From Clavelina lepadiformis (lineage: Eukaryota; Chordata; Ascidiacea; Aplousobranchia; Clavelinidae), in contig NC_135244.1 of the NCBI RefSeq assembly GCF_947623445.1, positions 1,860,001 through 1,924,000 of the forward strand: a stretch of DNA of 64,000 nt, written 5' to 3'. Positions 11,874 to 25,442 of the stretch are shown piece by piece; position 1 is the first letter of the stretch; every line of letters starts with the position of its first letter. The notes under the pieces were generated by a model that was not told the DNA's origin, did not search any database, and saw only the letters and a program-made list of their open reading frames with translations. Position numbers and translations under genes: made by a program.

Positions 11874-14370
11874 TCAGTAGAAGCGTTTTCGGTTTTTTTC
11901 TTGGCGCTTTTGAAACACAACGACCCCAACAACGATGCAGACACCGACGCCGAGTAATGCGCAAACAATTATAAGAAAGAGTTTAAACCCAGAGATGGAT
12001 GTGTTGCGGTAATCCCCTGTACCGGAATCATCACGATTGTCTGCAAAACATAAAACATTAAATGATAATTAATTTCTGCTTCTTCAAGGAAAAAAAACCA
12101 CATACTTGAAGATATTTGACAAACATTTCCAGTATTATTAAATGCATAAATGCCTTACAATGCACTGTATGCAGAACTGATTTCTATTAAGTGCAGGCCT
12201 AACACAATGTTGCAGCTACATAATTACCCAACAGACACATGACTACCACAAATTACAGATAATGCTCAAACCACACCTTCACTCACCATATGACCCAAAT
12301 AAAACACAGCCATGCCAGTTGTACGTTTGCACAGTAATTACACCATACAGTAAATTAACAACTTGCCTATTGGCGGCTTTCCGAAGACACCCGGTTTGAT
12401 CGTCGACCAATCTTCAGCCTCTTCCTCTGCGGTCCTTGTAATATCCAACTCATAGAATTTGAACCCAATCAAATGATGATTATCTGGAGATATCGAGACA
12501 TGTTTAGTTTTAGTTTTGCATCAAGTTCAATGCAATATTTAGTCGAACATTTGGTCCCAAGTCACGGTCGGTTCGTATGTCGTTGCGGGGCATGAGAAAT
12601 ATGCGCAACAGCGTTTGACATTTCACTATAAGGTGTGCATCAGTACATCTGTCTTACCTGCTAAATCCCCTGTAGCGGCAGATACGCCAAAAAAATATCC
12701 AGTCGGCAGCTGCACCCCTGGTACGTCTATGCATTCTCTCCAAGTGTCTTGTCCATCTATATCCACTTTTATCTGGAAAATTATCACATAAACTGTCCTG
12801 TTAAGCAAAAAAGTTAAACTTGCAATCGTGATTTTGGATACAATCGATGTGACAACATCGAAACATTGAAAATGGTTATTAAACAGTCTAAGTTCTAAAA
12901 TAATAGTAATTTATGGTAAAGCATTAAAAAGTCGCTTACTGTTAGTCTTTGTCTCACATATCGAATGGCAATTGTTGTATCATAATCCTTATTTCGAAAA
13001 GAACCCAAACACGAGCCAATAGAGTTTAGTTGTCCATCACTCATATGGTCGTACTTCGTTGACCCATTACCAACCATGGCAGAGATTTGTGGAAATGTTA
13101 CCTGAGAAAAGATGATCATCACATCAAATAATAATCGTTTTCAAGGTTAACTGGTGATTAAGAACAATAAATTTATATGTCTACGGAAAAATGTTGCAAT
13201 GTGAAGTCACGTACGGGTTGGTCTCCATTTTTGTAAGTGTCCAAGAATATTCCGAGACCTTCAAATTCATCGCGGCTCCCAAACACTGGTCCTGGTGTCA
13301 GCCGAGAATACGTGTACCAAATTGCTAAGCCATCCGCAGCTAGAGTGCGGCCGCCACCAAAAATTTTGAATTGCATATGAATTTCCCAATCCCTCAAATG
13401 GCAAGGCTGGCAAAGTAACATGGTTTCATTATTATTATCAAATTTCATACTGTTATGCATACATGATAATTTGAATTGATAACTATGTTATAGTTTGAAA
13501 CAATATGATGAGAACATTGAAGAAACTTACAATTTTGCTCCATACCGAACCCAGCTGACCTTGATGATTGGTAGTTAAACTAATAAAGTTGTTTGTAATC
13601 ATAGCGTTGTCGCGAAAATCCCAAAATGGGATTGTCATTCCATTCCCTATAGTAAAAGTATATACAGTGATAAGATTAACTTATTTTATATATATGGTAT
13701 ACAATTTTTGCATGGGAATAGAGCAGTTTAGACAATTCTTGTTTGTGGTTTAATTTAACTCACAGATGATTCAATCCATGATGAGCAAGCCCAACACAAT
13801 CCAACCAACTTACGATTAAACTCAGGACAATTTAATCAGGAACTATTCAACCTACAGATGTCGGTCATCCTGAGTTTAATCTGTTCTTAGTTGAATTGTC
13901 TGTGGGTTGAATCAACCTAGAATCATAATGCTTACTATCACCTCAGCTGAATTTTTTTCATTTTTGCGTTTTTTGCATAAAACTGCAGTGTGTCTAAAAT
14001 CTTTATAAAACTATTATAATTTTATCATCACAAATAATGGAGTTGAATAATGTTGCATTTACATCATTGGAAAAACTTCAAGACAAAAAACCCAAAACCT
14101 GTTGTTTTTAACAGAAGAGTGAAAAGCAAAAAAGGTTCTGTTTCTATTAATGAGTATTTTAATTTTTTCAAGAAAACTTTTCATATTTATACACATAAAA
14201 TTACAAACTGCTTCTTCACAATCGGCATACACAAACATACCTGAATACGGCTTGCTCAGACTGTATTCTCGCTTCAAAAATCCTCCTTCAGGGGGCACTT
14301 GTGAGCTTTCTTGACAAAAAATCGCTCTTGCAAGAACAGAAATCACAAAGTAATATGCTGCTTTTCCCAT
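11874..14370 (-). CDS. LMAN2: VIP36-type L-type lectin (LMAN2/LMAN2L orthologue)
   Basis: Seven exons (14241-14370, 13531-13646, 13215-13406, 12940-13101, 12658-12772, 12367-12483, 11874-12040) join in phase to give 332 residues. After a signal peptide comes an L-type lectin domain with WDFRDNAM, CHLRDWEIHMQFKI, DGLAIWYT, PGPVFGSRDEF and the calcium/mannose-site residues in IFLDTYKNG and YDHMSDG. A luminal stalk, one membrane span (about 28 hydrophobic residues) and a short cytosolic tail ending KRFY follow. VIP36 proteins bind high-mannose glycoproteins and shuttle between ER, ERGIC and Golgi, and the KRFY end matches vertebrate VIP36. Exon 6 appears to end at a GC donor (ATAG|GCAAGT). Vertebrate LMAN2 and LMAN2L both fit, so this may predate their split. 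Confidence 0.95.
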
Positions 14371-16675
14371 CCTGTATGTTAGAAATTTGAAGACAAATCT
14401 GTCTTATTTAAAAAAGTGCTACTGCTATAAAAAGATCATATCTAGAAAATAATTAAATATTTTAATACTAAAAACACAATAGTCTTGATTATTTTAGATT
14501 AGTTATTTAGACTGGGCAACTTGTTAATATGTACTGGTATGTAGGCTATATGCATAATTTGAGCACAGTTTTTCAAACTTTCTAATCAAAGAATCTCATA
14601 TCATCAATACGTATAAATTTGAACAAAGTCTATATAGGCCTATCAACCAGTTTAATCATAAAATTTTGTTTATAAAAATCATTTTTTGGTCAATCATTTA
14701 AATTTCTTTTCAATGCAAATCATCAAATTTATATGTGGGTAGTAGAGACTAGATATATAAGATGTTTAGGCTAACAAATCGATCTGAACAATATTATCCC
14801 AATTCACTGTGAACAGTTGTCTTGTTACACATTGTGGAGACTGAAAAGCATTCATAATGGAAAGTGTGGCAGTTGCACGCATGAGATTCACCAACATGCA
14901 CGCCGAATGTTTTTATTTTCATGCCATTTTATAATGAACAAACATGAAAAGGCTGGTCGTTTGAACGCCATTCTATAATAAGTAAGCAAAGAATTGATGC
15001 TTCTGTGAACGTCATCACGCCAAAATTTGCATCTTTTATACGCATGATTTGTCGTCGAAAACTGCCCTACTTTTCAGTTGGTGAAAGCAGGGAAACCGCA
15101 CCCTCGAGATTTTCAAAGACTGCGCTTGCTGCACCCGAACGTTCCACATTTACATCTCGAGAGGGAGATCACAGGCTCTGCGTTTTGCCTACCAGACTGT
15201 AATATGCACCTGGTGCACCCCAATTTTAACCATCCGCACCAGATCACCCTAGTTTTGGTTATCCAGATCCACCAAAATCTCATTAAAAATTGCCATGCTT
15301 TCCAGTATCGTATGTTATAAATGAGATTGGTTTCATAATCTAACTAAACAAAAAGCTTGGAAACAATACAAATCAAAATAAACCATTGTTGGTCTTACAA
15401 CCCATGTATCATATGTTTGCAATTGCAGTTACTTGGATAGGTCCTACTTTGCTATGTTAATTTTGCTGGCTCTTGGTCTTTACTAGGTTATTGCATTGGA
15501 ATTCGTTGCGCAACCTTGCTTTCAGCCGAAGTGAAAAAGTGTGCATACGCTAGGCTCATTTGCATTGTGTTGAAGACTGAAATTTTTTGTTTCAGCAGGC
15601 CTAAATAATACGTTTCGTATCCCAGAAATGATTTCGCTTTTGACCAACGTACTGTATCTAGTGTAAGTTGAGCGGTCCTAAAGCCTGCTAACTCATTTGT
15701 CTACAGAAAACCTTGATCTGTCAGAAAAGTCTCGAAGCAACAGCGCGACCGATTTTGCCGGCCTACACCTTTTTGCCACGACTGTCATAGAATGCAATGA
15801 AGCATGACGGTACAAATATTATCTTGTTTATTTTTCGTCATTGACTGCGGGGGAACGAAAAATAAAATGCTAACCATTGTGTCATAAAACATATACAAAT
15901 GCATTTATTTTTTATGACTTCGACGCACGAACTCTGATCGTGCTGTCACGGTAGAAATCTGCTGAAAGTCTGAAAACTTTTACTACACGTATTCGCAAAC
16001 AACAAATTTCTATGTCAACGCACTTGCTTTTGCAACCCACATTGCCACATACGCTAAGTCTAGCTTCGTTGGTCATTTCTAAATTCATTTTAAAAACTAA
16101 GCACAGCGAATGCCGTTCATAGTCATTGTAGTTGGGATTAATTACACTCAAAGCAGTCATTTACGCAATCAATAGAATATGATCAAGATTACAATATATT
16201 CTGAGTAGATAAAACGAAACTTCAAAACACGAAGCAAAATACGATGGTAGGGTGGTCTAACAAACTGTCGTATTTCAGATATAATTGTCCACGATAAACA
16301 ATATCCTTAGGCTAAAAATAAAATGGCACGCTTTCATACCAATTAAAAGAAACGAATAACAAAGTAACAAGTTTAATCAAAACCAAAGTACAGCTCAGAA
16401 TGTTCGCAAATCAGCTGTCAGTGCGTGAGAACAAGTGACTTATCCATGAAGGTTACAGATAAGATTTGTAGCTACAAAGACTGTCATCATATTAAAACTC
16501 AAATCTTCAAACATATGCAACATACATTAAGAAGAATGGCATCCAGTGATCTACGTCAAACTATAAAGCACCAAAGCGTTTGGTTTACAAAACTTACAAA
16601 ATAAGAGGTCATTGCAGCAGATAGAACAGTGGAAGTTCACGATTGTTAAGCACAATGTTTAAAAATGACGTAACA
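14371..16675. other. Intergenic stretch between LMAN2 and the J/TPR/RRM gene
   Basis: It should hold the LMAN2 promoter at its left end and the 3' end of the next minus-strand gene at its right end. Bases 15826-15882 resemble 24489-24548 (GTTTATTTT...ATGCTAACC.TTG), pointing to an old interspersed repeat. An 82-codon minus frame at 15912-16160 has no family likeness and was not called. Confidence 0.5.
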
Positions 16676-19600
16676 CTATATGTCCTCCATTACGCTGCGG
16701 TATGGCGTACGCTCCACTCTTTGCAACTCGATGCCCTTGTGGGCAGGAACATGGATGAATCTGCACGCTGAACCAAAATGACAGCCTTGATTACGCCAGT
16801 AATAGCATTCACGTTGTTGAAATTTTGCAGCATAATTCTGTGCTGATGTACATTGCTCGTATGCACGGTCGGGATATCGGATAACCAGAAGAGTATCACA
16901 AATTTTAACTGTCTGAAAAATCATCCAAAAACACACACTTAACTTTTTGGTTATATCATCTACGTTACAACTTTTTTATTCCTGCTTACTTGGTGCTATC
17001 TTGTATGTTGCCTTTGTAGGCAACCCTATCTTATAACTGATATATTGATTTTAACAAAAAATATTTCAAAGCATTAGTTCACAATGAAATACAACTTGAA
17101 AGCAAAATTAAGAGCACGTACTTCTCCAGCTTCTAACGCCATCCTAGCAGCACCAGAAGCTGTAAAGTTTACGAAAGCGCATTTCCGAACATACATAGTT
17201 GTCACCCCACAAACTTCCCCAAATCTGCTGAAATATTGCACCAATGCGTCCTCTGTAACACGCTTGGTCATATTTCCAATCCATAGAGAATTAAAATCGC
17301 TGAACAAAGAAATAGTTGATGATCAAGCCCTAAACAGGGCTACTGGAACAAAATTTTGTGCTTGCAACATAAAAGTTTATGGTTAAGTAGAGTTTCTCCA
17401 TCTCAAATTGATGCAATGAAAAAAATAAACACGAAAATCCAACTCACAAGTTGTCACAATTCTCTTTTTTATCTTCGTCAACTTTACTTTCTCCCAATTC
17501 CTTATTCAATTCTGCCTCAAATAACTCTGCGTCCTCTTCGTCCGATATATAGACATCCTATAAAAAATTGCATTTCATCATTAAAAAAATAATTCTAAAA
17601 ACAGCAATAAGCTTAAGAGTGACAAACTTATCCTTCGTTATCAAGGTCAACAATGAATTAAAAGAATTGGGTTTGCACACACAAGTTAATTATGTCCCAG
17701 TTACAATCGTACACATGTCAGTAAGATATGTGGGTAGAAATGTAGGTATTTAGTTAATGAGTACAATTACACACTCCTGTAGTTACGGTGCACTACCTGT
17801 AACGATGTCTCGGCCAATACACCACTCAACAATTCATCCAGCGCACCACGGATTGTTGTCTTTTTACGCAAAGCTACTTCACACAATTCTCTTGCAAACC
17901 CCATATCCTACAAATAAGCCGCCTTGAACAACAATCAGCATATAACTCTATGTCTATTAAAAAATCAAGATGTGTGAGAATTAAAATAATAACTTTTAAT
18001 TGTTTTAAGTGAAATCAAAACGTTGCCTTACTAGTAAATGCCGGATACGAACAGCGTGTAATTCCTGCTCAGCATCTGCGCACTGCTTATCTATTTTTAA
18101 TACATCTTCAAACGCCCTCTCCGCTTCAATATAACGCTGGAAAATGACAAAAAGGCAATCGTTCAATTTTACAAAAAAGTTTTCGTATTCTAAGTTGTTC
18201 AGCAATAGTGTATAGATATGCTTATTTTGCATCAACCTGCTGTTTTTGACTTGTGCACTCATTGTAAATTTAAGTTGAAGGTTACAGTCAAATGGACATT
18301 TTATGAACAGGAATAATGTGGTAACAGTGTCCGCAACAAACATTTCAGACCTCCATAATTACCAGCACAAACATAATTCCAGCATAAAAACAGCAGTGCA
18401 AGAATCGAGACAAACAGCTGACACGTAAAGAATGAAACAATACAAAGTAAGCCCAACACTCTTGTAAAGTAACAATGCAACTGTAAGTAAACAGTTCATG
18501 TGCGACCTCAAGGTAACGGTGTATAAAATATTTACCCTGCCAAGCTCAAGATTTTTTACCTTCAATCCGGCTAATGCTCTTCCTTTACGAAAATATCCTT
18601 TTGGCCAACCTGATGATAAACTTATCGCTGTATTGGCATCTTCTAATGCCCTGAAAATAACAAAAACAATACAGTAAACGGCAGACCAGGGTTCATGAGC
18701 ATATGCTTTACTATTGAGCTACAGTAGTAGGGGAAGACAAAGTAATGCGGGACACAAGTTAGTCACGTTTTTGTGCTTGCTAGGCAAAATTAGCGGCGCG
18801 AAAGCTACTGCACATGCAGTAGTGAAGTAAAAAGTGACAATCTACATTTTTTATTGTGAAGCAGGGGGCCACAGATTTTGAGGGTCACGAACCATGAAAG
18901 GCCGAGCACCACTGAGGTAAACATTAAACTGCTTTTCAACAATTGTACATAACCATTTACAATAAACTAACAAAATCCATCTATTTGGTTAAATAAAGTC
19001 ACCTGTCATATAGTTCCAGTCTATCGTAACAATACGAACGATTTCCAAAATATCGACAATCAGTGTTTAGCAGACTTATAGCTTTTGTGAAAAGTATCAC
19101 AGCTTCGCTGTAATCTCCGGTCCCGGCTTTTTTACTCCCGATCAGTGCTAGTTGTCGCGACTGTGACAACATCCCCTCTGATTTTTGCTCAGGAGCACTT
19201 TTAATCTGCGACAGTGAAAAATTTTAAATTGTCGGAAACTGATAAGATCGACGTGTACCTGAATGTTAACACTGACTTACATCAACGGAAGTTTTTTCAG
19301 TCTGAGGAGATGTTTTATTTGCCGGCTTGGACTTTGTTCTCGTATTTTTTATTGCTGTAGAAAAGAAAGCACTCCCTTCGTCCCAACCAGGTTCCTGCAG
19401 TAAGTTGATATATTTATCCAACAACTATTTACATTATGTATATAGTGAAGCTGTAGCACTGACATAACTTTCAATCATGATTATTTTCTACAAGCCAAAA
19501 TGGCCCAGATACAACCATAATTGGGCCATGATTCAGTAAATGGTTATTTGCATACATTATTACTCAATTTATGCAATAATATTCTTCGTGAAACATTACA

Positions 19601-22600
19601 AAAATGCCAAGAAACCTTGAATTGCGTCGTACAAACTCTATATTTGAAGGATTGTGCTTTCTATAATATACTGTACTAAGTCATTCAAAAACGCCATTGG
19701 TAGAGCAAATAGAGAGAAATGCATCACTTGCAACACGTTTGTTGTTCAAAAGACCAAAGAAATGAATAATAGCCAACTACCAGCACTCACCTCTGAATCT
19801 GAACTTTTTCCTTCTTCGGACCTAAAAAGCAAATCAAAGCTATTATAACATTAATTAAGCAAATGTGTTGTAAACATGAGCAAGCATATATGTTACTACA
19901 TGGGAGTAAAAATCCATCTACAAACTGCACGATTGTGTTTTGACAACAATCCAAAAATTATTTATATACTAAACTATAGTTGAGATGAACCGATACAACA
20001 TTAATAAACCCAGGTACAAGGACAAATATTAGGCACATTATCACAAAGAAACCCTCTATCTAATTGTGTCTGTGTCAAATGAAGATATGTCTTGAATTGT
20101 AAAGATAATGATGTGTTTTCAGGCTCTCAACGTAGGTCACAATTCAGTCATTTAATACTGCCCTGTTGGTTTCATGTCAGCCCATCACTAATATATTTAC
20201 AATTCTAAATGACACAATGGCATAAAATATTCTCCACCGCTGAGATTCTGATTTGTATTGTTCGCTTGTTATGGCTACCAATAGGAAGATTTATCAAAGA
20301 CTATCCACAGTAAAAACAAAACCACAGCTTAAACTCCATACCCTGATTCTGAATTAATTTTATCGTTCAAGTGAGGTTTCTTCTCTTTGTTCTGCAACAG
20401 AAACACAACATTTCTTGCAGCTGGTGTAGAAGTATTAATACACAAGAAAGCTTCTGTTAATGTGGAATTATTAGAATGTAGTACAAGAAGATTCAGTAAT
20501 TAAATGTATGAGAATATGCAATTCATCTCACGTAGGTCTTCGCTTGATTTCTGCAAAAACAATACAGAAGTTCGAACAAAAAAGCTAATCCACACTCGTA
20601 ACAATAGAAACACAAGACAAAGGAAAGCTCGAGTTACAGAATCTCTAAGGCAGTTAGGTGGACAAACCTACTGTTGGCGTCATTATCTCTGTATTTGCCA
20701 TTATCACTTGCGCTTTTTGGTAAGAATGACTGTTGATGAATTAATGTTGTTGATTTTCCACTGTTAGAAATCTTAAGACAGAAAACAAAACCAATGCAGG
20801 TTTGCAGTGGAAAGCTCGAAGCCCATTTTATGAACGGGTTTACATGTTTGACATACGCTTGTATTGACACAAAAAGCTTGGATGAATTGCATTATCAAAA
20901 CAATTGGCAAAGGGGAGTTTGGTACAAACAACTACATAATCTCATTCCAAGTTCCATAATCATATATCCACTTCACATGTGTGGTTGCACGGATAAATAC
21001 CTTTTTTCCATTCATAAATATATCTTGATTTAATAACTTTTGCTGATGATCTTTTAATAATTTAATGGCGTATTCCTCTCTGTCTTCCTCTTCATCAACA
21101 TCCACTTGCGCTTCTTTTGCCAATCTTTTCTTTTCGCGTTGCCTCTATTATCATAATACATCCTATCACCATACTATATCACATTATCATATTGAAAAAT
21201 AGATTATATCACATCTTATTCCCACGATACAAAAACATCGAGCAACTTTGATGCAGTGATACTTTGTAATAAAAAGTTACAACAGTAGAAGCTATTCAAT
21301 ATCACCATGATAACTATAATCACTTTTTGAGAAAGATTAATTACTGTGGTATAGTCCGGATACAAAAATTAACCGTTTAATACAACTAGACTTTGAATAA
21401 TATAACAACATAGTTTCCACAGTCTTTTAATTTCATTGGCATCTTTGTTTAAAACTTTTTGCGTAGGGGGTGTGTGTGATGTGACAGTTGATGTCCATCT
21501 GAAACAGTCAAATGTCGTTCCCGTGACGTAACTACTGAGATAGTTCTTGGCATAAAACATGCAGCCGGGATATGAAACATGGTTGTTTGTCTCTAACGCT
21601 GTTATCCGAGTCGATTTAAACCTGGTTTTCGTGATTTCAGTTATTGTTACCAAAATGCTGCAGTACCAAGGTGATCAAATGGTTTCTAAGGTACCGGTAT
21701 TTAGTTTCCATATATTCTATTAAATATGATTTCAAGTAATAAGCTTATTTTATTTGTACCAATTTTTTCTGCCTTCTCTTGGCGGCTTTCTTTTTTGCTC
21801 TATCTTCTTCGTTTATTAATTCATCGGCATTTTTCTCGGCTTTCTGAAACGATATAACATAGACATAACATAACATGCTCTGAATGTCTATTTATGCTGC
21901 CGGCATCTTCAGTCGAGAGTGCAACAACATTCCATTGCTCGAAAACATTTCAAGATATTAAGTATAATCAGCATGAAAACACGCGCACCATGTACTATCA
22001 GCTAATCAGCACAAATTACGAGTTTTAAATTTTATCAAGCTAAATTAACAGTTTGTATGAGGATATGTAAGACTTATTTGCAGTGACAAAACAGCATCAA
22101 ATTTAATCTTTAAACTGTTTAAAACTTGAAAGTTGCATGTACCACAGTCGCATAACACATTTGAAAACAAAAATTACCACAAACCTCTTCCATTTCGCGC
22201 AGCTCATCTGAATCCACATCTTCGAAATTTCTTGTGTCACCGTTCCATCGAAATGCATCTCCTTGAAAAAAGCAACACATCACAAATTTGTAGCCTCAGG
22301 TGATGTTATTAGTAATGAATAATGACGATGGTAATTGGTGCAAGCATGCTAACTTCCACACATCAAATAAACAATCAACAACGGAGTATTAAAAGAAAAG
22401 CTATTAAATACGTATTTAGAGATAAACTGTGCTAATTTTTTACTTCTGAGAAAATTTGAGAAATCAATGTCATTTAAGATTAATGCAAGTTTTTTACGTG
22501 AACTGTCAATAGGAACCAAACAAAATGAGTCATGGAAAAAGTGAAAATCAAACCTTTGTGTGTATGTTTACGATATAGTCTCTTAGGTCTGTTTGAAGAA

Positions 22601-23846
22601 GTCTCATCATCACTATCAGGGAGACCAGTGTAAGGATTGTACATGAAGTAAACATAACCATTCTCTGTCTTCATTCGAACTATCCACAAAACACAAAAAC
22701 TATTGTCATTTCAAAAAATGTCAATGAAGTCTTTAATACTCAGTTATAATACAGATGGCTGATGAATATCAGTCATGTCTTGCAAGTCTGATGGTTTAAG
22801 TAGTTTCTGTTCCTAGTATGTTTCATTTCCATCAAGCAGTACAGAAATGCTATAAATCGCTAGAAAACAAAACATTCTTAAAAAATTTACGTTTCACTCA
22901 CATCGAAAAACAGATTGAAAAGTTTCTAACATGTTAATCAAACTAACAAAATCTTCATTCGGCTTCTGTAGCAATCGTTTGTAAGCAAAACTAGCTTCTT
23001 GAAACACCTAAAAAATAATAGCAAGGTCCATCAGAAATATTCACATTGCACAGATGAAATACAGAGGGTGATAACAAATTGTAATTTTTACAGATGGACT
23101 GAGAAATGACTGAACATGAATTAATTTAGCAATGGCCTCAACAGCCTTGGCCCCAGTTACTGAGCTTGTCTTTGTGTTAATGGCTGCATTTTTAAAATTA
23201 TTTTCGATTGCAAATAACTTTGGACTAAACTTGAGTCTGTCAAACAGCATTCGGCTAAACTATTAAGCAAGAAAAGGTGGCAATCCACATGGGAAAGTAT
23301 AGCAGAATTTGATGAGAAATTACGTTTGGCATGACAACGTGCACTGGAAACTGATTTCTTTGTTTATTTACTATAAAATGGTGTTGAATCATTTGCTTTG
23401 TGTGTTTTTTTATAAATCACAGTGAACATGACTGTACAGGTTCTTTTCCAAACTTTACGTTATGGATGACAAGCTCATTTTAAGCCAAACCAAAAAGCAT
23501 TAGCTCAGCATAACTCTGTGTTTCCTTTACCCAGGATCACATAACCGCAAAGCAGACGCTAAAATAACCACACAACCTAGCCATGCTAAAAGACAACAGA
23601 TAAAAATTTTACCATTGTTGTAGCAGGATTGCTGTGCTTCTGGTTGGGATGATTTGCCAAGGCAATAGACGTATATGCACGTTTGACTTCGTCCATTGAG
23701 GTACCTACATATATATCCAAAACTAATTAATAATTAAGAAAAAAATTTTATAAATGATAATGTTCCCAAATATTACGGTAGAGGCTACGATAGTTACCCT
23801 CTGGGACTCCAAGTGTTTTGTAAGCTTCTTTTCTTGTTAAATTCAT
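16676..23846 (-). CDS. J-like/TPR/UBA-like/RRM/CCCH multidomain protein
   Basis: Eighteen exons join in phase to 691 residues: 23798-23846, 23613-23704, 23092-23259, 22902-23007, 22554-22679, 22185-22261, 21760-21843, 21001-21144, 20342-20391, 19791-19821, 19281-19394, 19003-19205, 18560-18650, 18032-18136, 17797-17907, 17448-17557, 17122-17299, 16676-16912. The N-terminus (YKTLGV...DEVKRAYTSIALANHPN) resembles a J domain, but the HPD motif is HPN. A charged coiled-coil-like part (KAEKNADELINEEDRAKKKA) follows, then TPR helices (SEAVILFTKAISLL, GWPKGYFRKGRALAGL, YIEAERAFEDVLKID), a short UBA-like segment (MGFARELCEVALRK), an acidic linker, an RRM (SLWIGNMTKRVTEDALVQYF and KCAFVNF) and a CCCH finger (C-x7-C-x5-C-x3-H). 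RRM plus CCCH suggest RNA binding, and TPR plus J-like parts suggest chaperone contacts. Parts recall vertebrate TTC31, but I am not sure of orthology. Confidence 0.85.
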
Positions 23847-25442
23847 GCTATTTTAGATCAATAACTGTTTAAATAATATTCTATTTTATTACAGTATATA
23901 TATCTGCAGTAATAATTTTACAGCACTGGTCATTGCAAGTTGAGTAATATTATGCACTCCAAATCATGTAGGCCTAGCAACACAGGCTATTTATCATAAA
24001 TGCCATTAACTGTTGTTGGTTAAATTTCTTAATTTTCCAATTTCAAAAGTTAAAACAAATAATATTTGTAGATTCAGTGGCATTAGAACAAACCCTTTAT
24101 TAGTGAATCAGTGAATGGTAGTTTTTTCAAGTTTTAGCATAACTATTTTAGGATTGGGTCAGTTGATTACCCAACTGGAAACTATACACACGGTAATTTT
24201 CGACGAGAAATTGTTTTAGGCATAGAACCAGTAACAGTAAGTAGCTGTAAGTTATCACAGGTAAACTCTGTTGGCCATGTACCATCGTTGAAACTCCACA
24301 ATGTTTCTTTACGGCTCAACTTAGTTTTTCCAGTATTTTTCCGGGCAATACATTTCTTGCTGTCTTTAGCAGTTTGTATATCGCATCATACTAGGAAACG
24401 GGATAGATCCATAAAAAACAGGAATAGACCCAGTAACATATTATAGGTGAGTAGGTTGGTGGTCAGCCATGGGCACTTCACAGCTATTGTATTGTTTATT
24501 TTCAGCCATTAACTGTGCGGAGCGAAAGTTACTATGCTAACCGTTGTAGTTATAGCACAATGAAACCACATAATCACAAACAGTTAACGAGCAGTTATTA
24601 TGGGAGGTTAGGCGAAGCCGAGCTGAGTCAGGCTGGAAAATATGCCAGTTTTCGACAACAAATCGCCTAAATATTCTAGAGTATGAGCATCGGGTAAAAG
24701 CTGGACACAATCCGCGGATTGAACATGGACGATTTTTGCATAAGCGTCCAAGGACGTTTTTACGCAAAACCGACGTTTTCGCTTAATCGTCCATGGACGG
24801 TTGTTGAAATAGGCTTAAATCAGTTGTTTTGCAACCTAGACTCCTAGAGTATGCCTGCAAGGGTTTGCCTATGGGGTAAGCGGTAGCAACGGGTGACTGG
24901 TAGCATACAATTTTTGGGATCTTCTAGTAGGCTAGGCCTACATAAATATTCTAACAGTAACAGATAATGTAATAACAGTGTATACGGGTACCAGGTAAGG
25001 TGACAGCTTAGCCTACCAGGCTATGATAACAGCATGACGATAGGGTTTGTGTTTAAATTTCAATTTAAAGTCATAAATTTGTATAAACCATTGACGAACA
25101 ATGTAAAAGACTAGTACCCAAGCGCTGCCACCTTATAACCTAGTCATGAAGATTCAGCCCAATTACTTCTCAGCAACTAGGCCTAGGCCTACACAGACGT
25201 TTCTGGGCACCCCATCTTATTCTTAAAACAAACTAAGCTTCAAATATTTGTCAACAAATGTATTTCGATAAATGAGTTATGTTATTTCTATGCAATTCCA
25301 TATTATGATTTCAATGATTTGGCAGACGACTTCGGGACACCTTTTGCACCGAACAACTCATTAGTAGTAAGCGTAATGGAAGTTAGGCGCTAGACCGCTA
25401 GATGCATGAAGATATTACTAACGTTTTTCGAAAACTTTTGCT
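23847..25442. other. Shared upstream region of two divergent genes
   Basis: This 1.6 kb separates the minus-strand J/TPR/RRM gene from the plus-strand 97-residue gene, so it probably holds both promoters. It also contains two copies of a short dispersed repeat (24171-24215 and 24630-24668), a relative of the 15.8 kb repeat (24489-24548), and several TAGGCCTA-like palindromes (about 24940 and 25180). Confidence 0.5.
24171..24668 (+). repeat. Two copies of a 40-base dispersed repeat
   Basis: Copies at 24171-24215 and 24630-24668 share CTGGAAA, a short variable part and TTTTCGACnAnAAATnG. Related copies lie at 38222-38266 and 63841-63886, all in the same orientation. Sequence outside the core does not align well by eye, so the full element is unknown. 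Confidence 0.5.

Noticed and set aside
15912-16160. 82-codon minus-strand frame downstream of the J/TPR/RRM gene
   Set aside because: It shows no recognisable motif and lies next to a sequence that resembles a dispersed repeat.
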